A stretch of DNA of 64,000 nucleotides from Aliidongia dinghuensis (GTDB lineage Bacteria > Pseudomonadota > Alphaproteobacteria > ATCC43930 > CGMCC-115725), in the NCBI RefSeq assembly GCF_014643535.1, contig NZ_BMJQ01000002.1:1-64000 (forward strand), written 5' to 3'. Positions within the stretch are counted from its first letter, which is position 1. Each line of letters opens with the position of its first letter. The position numbers and the translations under genes were made by a program. This document shows positions 59,857 through 64,000 of this stretch, one piece after another. The notes beneath the pieces are model-generated. The model was not told the origin of the DNA. It did no database searches and saw only the letters and a list, made by a program, of their open reading frames with translations.

Positions 59857-60963
59857 TCAGAACCGGGTGAGGCGGAACGGCTCGATCGGCAGGGCCGACC
59901 GGCCTGTCGTCACCAGGTCCGCCATGATCGCCCCGATGATCGGGCCGAGCTGGAAGCCGTGCGCGGAGAAGCCGAAGGCGTGATAGGCGCCTTCCTCGGT
60001 GCTGCTCGGGCCGATCACCGGCAGATCGTCGGGCATGCGGGACTCGATGCCCGACCAGGCGCGCACGATCTGGGCGTCGCGCATGATCGGGAACAGGTCC
60101 GCGACGGTGCGGGCGCTGACGACGAGCTTCTGGAAATCGACCGACGAGAGCTCGCGCGCGGTGTCCGGCACGCCGCGGTGACCGCCGCCGATCAGCACCG
60201 TGCCGTTCGGCATCTGCTTGAACGACAATTTACGCTGCAGCCCGATCACGACCGGCGTCACGAACTCGGGCATGCGCGACGTCACCATCATCATGGGCGC
60301 GATCGGTTCGAGCGGCACGGGCTCGCCCAGTGCGGCCGCGACCGCGCCGCCCCAGGCGCCGCCGCAATTGACCAGCGTCGAGGCTTCGATCGGCCCCTGG
60401 CTGGTCTCGACGCGCCAGACGCCGCCCTTCCGCGCGAAGCCGGTGGCACGGCATTCCTCGCGCAGGTCGACGCCGGCCGCGATCGCGGCGCGGCGGAACG
60501 CCATGGTCGTGTGATAGGGGCTGGCAAAACCGTCGTCGCGCGCGACGAGGCCGCCGACGCAATGGCGCGAAAGTGCCGGCAGGATCTCGAACAGCTCGTT
60601 GCGCCCGACCAGCTCCTCATGCGTGAAGCCGAGCGCCTGGACCTCGGCCGCGCGCGCCTCGAGTGCCTTCAGGCCCTCTTCGTCCTCGGCAACGGCGATC
60701 TGGCCGCTCACCTTGAAGCCGCAATCATCGCCGACGAGCGCTTCGATCTCGTGCCAGAGCCGCATGGACGCGATCGACAGCGGGATCTCCGGGGCGGCAC
60801 GCAGCAGCCGGCGCACGCCGCCGGCGTTCACGCCCGAGGCATGGCGGCCGGCCGTGTTCTTCTCGACGAGCGCGACCTTGAGGCCGCGCCGGGCGATCTG
60901 CAGCGCGCTTGAGCAGCCCTGGATGCCGCCGCCGACGACCAGCACATCGGCGGTGGTACTCAT
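59857..60963 (-). CDS. FAD-dependent amine/imino-acid oxidoreductase (DAO family, beta-type subunit 2)
   Basis: A 368-residue DAO-family flavoprotein with VLVVGGGIQGCSSALQIA (GGGIQG 11-16), the conserved SGVNAGGVRRL region, and the C-terminal motif GAYHAFGFSAHGFQLGPIIGAIMADLV. Members include sarcosine oxidase beta, opine oxidase subunit B and hydrogen cyanide synthase/D-hydroxyproline dehydrogenase beta. Its ATG overlaps the stop of the alpha-type gene (ATGA), so it belongs to the same complex or pathway. It is a second beta-like subunit in addition to the gene at 62646-63770, with which it shares little beyond the FAD motifs. It is last in the leftward operon. Confidence 0.87.
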   Translation of the reverse strand: MSTTADVLVVGGGIQGCSSALQIARRGLKVALVEKNTAGRHASGVNAGGVRRLLRAAPEIPLSIASMRLWHEIEALVGDDCGFKVSGQIAVAEDEEGLKALEARAAEVQALGFTHEELVGRNELFEILPALSRHCVGGLVARDDGFASPYHTTMAFRRAAIAAGVDLREECRATGFARKGGVWRVETSQGPIEASTLVNCGGAWGGAVAAALGEPVPLEPIAPMMMVTSRMPEFVTPVVIGLQRKLSFKQMPNGTVLIGGGHRGVPDTARELSSVDFQKLVVSARTVADLFPIMRDAQIVRAWSGIESRMPDDLPVIGPSSTEEGAYHAFGFSAHGFQLGPIIGAIMADLVTTGRSALPIEPFRLTRF

Positions 60964-62372
60964 TCGGCCGCGTCCATGTTCGCGAGCTCACCGAGCGTGA
61001 TCGGCTTCAGTGGCGGCCGGATGCGGTAGTAGCCGACCTCCTCGTCCGATTGCCCAAGCGCCCCTGCGATCACGCTTGTGACCGTCGGCCCGCACAGGCG
61101 GCCCTGGCACGGGCCCATGCCGCAGCGCAGGAAGCTCTTCGCCTGGTTCGGGCCGAGGCAGCCCTGAGCCACGACGGCGCGCACGGCGCCGGCCGTGATC
61201 TCCTCGCAGCGGCAGATCGTGACCGCGTCGGCCGGCTCGAGGATTTCGGCCCGGGGCGCGTAGAGCCGGTCGAGGAACGGGCGGATCGCGAGATGCGCCG
61301 CGAGCGCGCGCCGGTCGGCTTGGGCGAGCCGGTCGCGCGCGGCGCCGTCAATCCGGCCGAGCCGGCGCAGCATCTCCGCGGCGGCAAGGCGTCCGGCATG
61401 CTCGGCCGCGCGCGCGCCGCCGATGCCGGCGCCGTCGCCTGCGACCAGGATGCCGTCCACCGAACTGTTGCCCCAGGCATCAACGGTCGGGCGGAAGCAA
61501 TGGCTGACCGCGTCCCACTCATGGGCAAGCCCGATCGACCGGGTCATCTGCTGCGCCGGGATGACGCCCTCGTGCAGCGCCACGAGGCGGGCATCGAGCC
61601 GCTCGGTCCGGCCGCGGCTCTCGAAGGTGACGCCGGCGACCGCGTCCGTGCCCTCGATGCGGAGCTTCGTCACGTGGCGGAACCAGGGCACGCCGCTCTT
61701 GCGGATCGCCGCGCGCAGCTTGAGGCCCTTGCGCAGATAGGCGAGGCCGCCCTTCAGCACCGCCGCCGGCAGATGGACGAGGGCGGCGCCCTCGTTCTCG
61801 GCCGTCGTCGTGTCGAGCACGGCGGCAAGCCGCGCGCCAGCGGCGAGGCATTGCTCGGCCAGCAGGTAGAGCAGCGGGCCGGATCCCGCGAGGACGAGCG
61901 GCTCGTCAGCCTTCAAGGCGGCCGACTTCAACAGGATCTGCACCGCACCTGCCGTCATGACGCCCGGCAAGGTCCAGCCCGGCACCGGGACCGGCCGTTC
62001 CATGGCGCCGGTCGCGATGACGATCGTCTGGGCCTCGTGCCGGGCCGACCGGCCGGCGCGGCTCAGCCACACCTCGCGCTCCGGCGTCACCTGCCAGACC
62101 GTGCTCTCGGGCAGATAGTCGGCGCCGCTCGCCCGGAACCGCTTCGCGAGATCGGCGCCATGGGCATAGTCGGCGCCGAGTACGGTCAAGAGGTCGGGCC
62201 GTCGGCTCGCAACATGCTCGATCCGCCGATAGATCTGCCCGCCCGGCGCCGGCTGCTCGTCGACCAGCAGCACGCGGGCCTGGCGCTCGGCCAGCAAGGT
62301 GGCGGCAGCAAGGCCGGCCGGGCCGGCACCGATGATGATCGCGTCCCAGGGGCTCATGCGACTTCCGCTCAT
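60960..62372 (-). CDS. Opine oxidase / D-hydroxyproline dehydrogenase alpha-type subunit
   Basis: A 470-residue pyridine nucleotide-disulfide-type flavoprotein. [21 protein letters not shown] gives the FAD motif (GAGPAG 15-20), LVLAGSGPLLYLLAEQ the second dinucleotide site, and GILVAGDGAGIGG the FAD contact. The C-terminal BFD-like domain has CRCEEITAG and KSFLRCGMGPCQGRLCG, four or more cysteines for a [2Fe-2S] cluster. This domain order matches OoxA/NoxA and the D-hydroxyproline dehydrogenase (HcnB-like) subunit. Its ATG at 62372 overlaps the stop of the ferredoxin-like gene (ATGA), and ggaggtcgc lies in front. Confidence 0.9.
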   Translation of the reverse strand: MSGSRMSPWDAIIIGAGPAGLAAATLLAERQARVLLVDEQPAPGGQIYRRIEHVASRRPDLLTVLGADYAHGADLAKRFRASGADYLPESTVWQVTPEREVWLSRAGRSARHEAQTIVIATGAMERPVPVPGWTLPGVMTAGAVQILLKSAALKADEPLVLAGSGPLLYLLAEQCLAAGARLAAVLDTTTAENEGAALVHLPAAVLKGGLAYLRKGLKLRAAIRKSGVPWFRHVTKLRIEGTDAVAGVTFESRGRTERLDARLVALHEGVIPAQQMTRSIGLAHEWDAVSHCFRPTVDAWGNSSVDGILVAGDGAGIGGARAAEHAGRLAAAEMLRRLGRIDGAARDRLAQADRRALAAHLAIRPFLDRLYAPRAEILEPADAVTICRCEEITAGAVRAVVAQGCLGPNQAKSFLRCGMGPCQGRLCGPTVTSVIAGALGQSDEEVGYYRIRPPLKPITLGELANMDAAE

Positions 62373-62662
62373 GCGACCTCCCGGGCACCGTGCTGGCGCC
62401 GGATCTTCATGCCGTCCGCGACCGGCACCATGCAGGCCTGCCGGTTCGGCACGCCGTCGATTTCGATGAGGCAGTCGAAGCAGATGCCCATCATGCAATA
62501 GGGTGCCCGCGGCGAGCCTGCGACCGGCGTCTCGCGGAACCGGCCGATGCCGGCCGCGAGCAGGGCGGCCGCGACGGTGTCGCCGGGCTCGGCCGCAACG
62601 CTCTGCCCTTCGAAATCGAGACGCACGGCCGTAGCTGTGCCGGGATCAAGCCGCTGAAACAT
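62369..62662 (-). CDS. Small [2Fe-2S] ferredoxin-like subunit
   Basis: A 97-residue protein with four cysteines (Cys56, Cys61, Cys64, Cys77) in the arrangement C-x4-C-x2-C-x12-C: CMMGICFDC and NRQAC. This is the plant-type ferredoxin fold used as the gamma subunit of sarcosine-oxidase-like, opine oxidase and D-hydroxyproline dehydrogenase complexes (HcnA/OoxC-like). The N-terminus GQSVAAEPGDTVAAALLAAGI matches these. It overlaps the upstream DAO-type gene by 17 bases and the alpha gene by four. It passes electrons between flavin subunits. Confidence 0.9.
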   Translation of the reverse strand: MFQRLDPGTATAVRLDFEGQSVAAEPGDTVAAALLAAGIGRFRETPVAGSPRAPYCMMGICFDCLIEIDGVPNRQACMVPVADGMKIRRQHGAREVA

Positions 62663-63770
62663 GGAAGCGTCCGCTCATGAAGCTGTCGAGGGAGGAAGGC
62701 AAGGCGCCGGCCGCGATCGCCGGCGCCAGCGCCAAGGCATGGGCGCCGGCCAGCGTGACGCCGCTGTGGCAGGTCGCGGCGAAGGCGCCCGGATAGCGCG
62801 CCGATTGCTCGTAGATCGGGAAGCCGTCGGGTGTCATGACGCGGAGCGCACCCCACACGCGGACGATCTGCGCGTCGGCGAGGGCCGGAAATGTCGCGAC
62901 GCTGCGCCGCGCGATGTCCTGCATGACGGCGGGCGTCGTCCCATTGTCGAAGCCGACGTCCTCGTGGCTGTCGCCGACCAGGACGCTGCCCTCGGCGGTC
63001 TGGCGGACGAACACGGTCGGCAGGTCGAGGAAGCGCTTGAGGCGCTCGGTCACCATGATCTGGCCGCGCAAGGGATCGACCGGCATGTCGAGCCCGGTCA
63101 TGGGGGCGAGGTGCCGGCTGCCGAGCCCGGCCGCGACGACGAGCTTCGGCGCCACGAAACGCTCGGTGCCCGAATAGACCGCGAAGCTGCCGGGCGCGGG
63201 CGCGATCCGATCGACCGTGCGGCCGGGCAGGTAGCGCCCGCCGCGGCCGATGAGGCCGGCATGGAAGGCCCGCAGCAGATGGAGCGGGCTCGCATGCCCG
63301 TCGACCGGGCTGAACGAGGCGCCGCGCACGTCGGGCCCCAGGCCCGGCACCATGTCCTTGAGCTCCGAACGGTCCAGGAGCTTGGCACCGATGCCGCCGC
63401 TCTGGTTATGCATGCGCGTGATCATCTGGCCGCGCTCGGCCATCTCGGCCTCGCTCAGGCAGAAATGCAGGCCGCCCGGCTGGGCGAGCGCGACATCGAT
63501 GCCCGTCTCCCGGGCTAGCGTCTCAGCGAGGTCGGGCCAGAGCTCGGCCGAGCGGCGCGTCCAATGGGCATACTCCGGCCGGTTGTCGCCCTTGCTCTGC
63601 ACCCAGACCAGGCCGAAATTGCCACGCGCCGCGCGGAAGGCCACGTCGCCCTCGTCGATGAGCGCCGTCTCCGCACCTGCGCGCGCAAGGCCCCAGGCGA
63701 TGGCGGCGCCGACCAGGCCGCCGCCGATCACCAGGGCGTCGAACGCGCCCGCGGCCTTGACCGGCCTCAC
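62646..63770 (-). CDS. FAD-dependent amine/imino-acid oxidoreductase (DAO family, beta-type subunit 1)
   Basis: A 374-residue DAO-family flavoprotein. ALVIGGGLVGAAIAWGLARAG (GGGLVG 16-21), ARGNFGLVWVQSKGDN in the substrate/FAD region, and C-terminal AATCHSGVTLAGAHALALAPAI fit D-hydroxyproline dehydrogenase beta/opine oxidase B relatives. The start is GTG at 63770, overlapping the PotC-like stop (GTGA). Position directly after the permease and before the gamma and alpha genes suggests that it is the core beta subunit of the complex. A substrate such as D-hydroxyproline, an opine or a related secondary amine is likely. Confidence 0.87.
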   Translation of the reverse strand: MRPVKAAGAFDALVIGGGLVGAAIAWGLARAGAETALIDEGDVAFRAARGNFGLVWVQSKGDNRPEYAHWTRRSAELWPDLAETLARETGIDVALAQPGGLHFCLSEAEMAERGQMITRMHNQSGGIGAKLLDRSELKDMVPGLGPDVRGASFSPVDGHASPLHLLRAFHAGLIGRGGRYLPGRTVDRIAPAPGSFAVYSGTERFVAPKLVVAAGLGSRHLAPMTGLDMPVDPLRGQIMVTERLKRFLDLPTVFVRQTAEGSVLVGDSHEDVGFDNGTTPAVMQDIARRSVATFPALADAQIVRVWGALRVMTPDGFPIYEQSARYPGAFAATCHSGVTLAGAHALALAPAIAAGALPSSLDSFMSGRFHVSAA

Positions 63771-64000
63771 CGACGACCTCCGGCGAACAGCCGGTCGACG
63801 CCGTAAAGCCGGTCGAGCGTCAGCAATACCAGGGTGGTGACCGCCATGATGACGGCGGAGACGGAGGCGACCAGCGGATCGGTCGTCTCGGCGATGTGCG
63901 AGAACAGGCGCACCGGCAGGGTTGTGGTCTGGGGCGAGGCGATGAAGATGGTCACGGTCAGCTCGTCGAAGGAGGCGATGAAGGCGAGCAGCCAGCCGCC
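63767..64000 (-). CDS. PotC-like ABC transporter permease, C-terminal part
   Basis: The visible 77 codons encode the end of an inner-membrane permease. GGWLLAFIASFDELTVTIFIASPQTTTLPVRLFSHI is the well-known C-terminal motif of PotC/YdcV-type spermidine-putrescine or opine permeases, then a last helix VSAVIMAVTTLVLLTLDRLYG and a short basic tail. The N-terminus lies beyond the right window edge. It should form part of an importer for the substrate of the dehydrogenase encoded downstream; its stop overlaps the next gene's GTG start (GTGA). Confidence 0.88.
   Translation of the reverse strand, partial: GGWLLAFIASFDELTVTIFIASPQTTTLPVRLFSHIAETTDPLVASVSAVIMAVTTLVLLTLDRLYGVDRLFAGGRR

Overview
The window looks like a chromosomal accessory region of a high-GC alphaproteobacterium, perhaps Rhodospirillales or a relative. 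The evidence is the very GC-rich coding sequence, the tartrate operon in the ttuABCDE order known from Agrobacterium, the IclR/LysR/AraC-rich catabolic clusters, the Liv-type ABC importers and the opine/hydroxyproline-dehydrogenase-like genes. The genus cannot be fixed from the sequence alone. No rRNA, tRNA, CRISPR array or complete mobile element was seen. The only mobile-element trace is the first 14 codons of an IS630-type transposase running off the left edge.

Layout. 1-2.5 kb: two small lipoproteins and a secreted peptidoglycan-binding protein, two of the three with glycine zippers. 2.5-5.9 kb: DCC-family protein, aldehyde dehydrogenase with an upstream palindrome, methyltransferase plus Rrf2 regulator. 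5.9-12.2 kb: a complete ttuABCDE-type tartrate module. 12.2-30.8 kb: a large catabolic region made of a rightward operon (KstD-like flavoenzyme, pobA, orphan Liv-type binding protein, NIPSNAP, SDR) and a leftward operon (binding protein, LivH, a single-chain LivM-LivG-LivF fusion, AroE-like dehydrogenase, two more KstD-like flavoenzymes, NIPSNAP, TIM-barrel protein, SDR). An AraC/PobR-type gene sits between two copies of a 37-bp direct-repeat module. 31-34.7 kb: a divergent oxidoreductase/IclR/epimerase/isomerase operon that shares a double palindrome with the leftward operon. 34.8-44 kb: LysR, NDH-2, pirin, and an aromatic ring-cleavage set (ACMSD-type amidohydrolase, PcpA/LinE-type dioxygenase, LysR, DoxX, MFS, alpha/beta hydrolase). 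44-49 kb: a CoA-transferase/crotonase pair divergent from SDR/MaoC/LacI. 49-50.6 kb: ArsR and an Old Yellow Enzyme. 50.6-52.3 kb: a tightly coupled DUF4142-cupredoxin-49-aa ORF-ECF sigma operon. 52.4-58.6 kb: twin TetR genes beside an EmrA/EmrB/outer-membrane-factor efflux operon, with three copies of one bipartite operator. 58.6-59.9 kb: cupin with a hairpin-rich leader, AhpD-like protein, solitary DUF2384-like protein. 59.9-64 kb: opine/D-hydroxyproline-type dehydrogenase genes behind a PotC-like permease that runs off the right edge.

How the genes may work together. The most interesting unit is 12.2-34.7 kb. Three KstD-like desaturases, several SDRs, an AroE-like dehydrogenase and pobA suggest that a saturated or hydroaromatic ring acid is imported by the Liv-type ABC system, oxidised, desaturated to 4-hydroxybenzoate and then hydroxylated to protocatechuate. 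This resembles the cyclohexanecarboxylate aromatisation route. The substrate is inferred, and neither a ring hydroxylase for the first step nor any pca ring-cleavage gene lies in the window.
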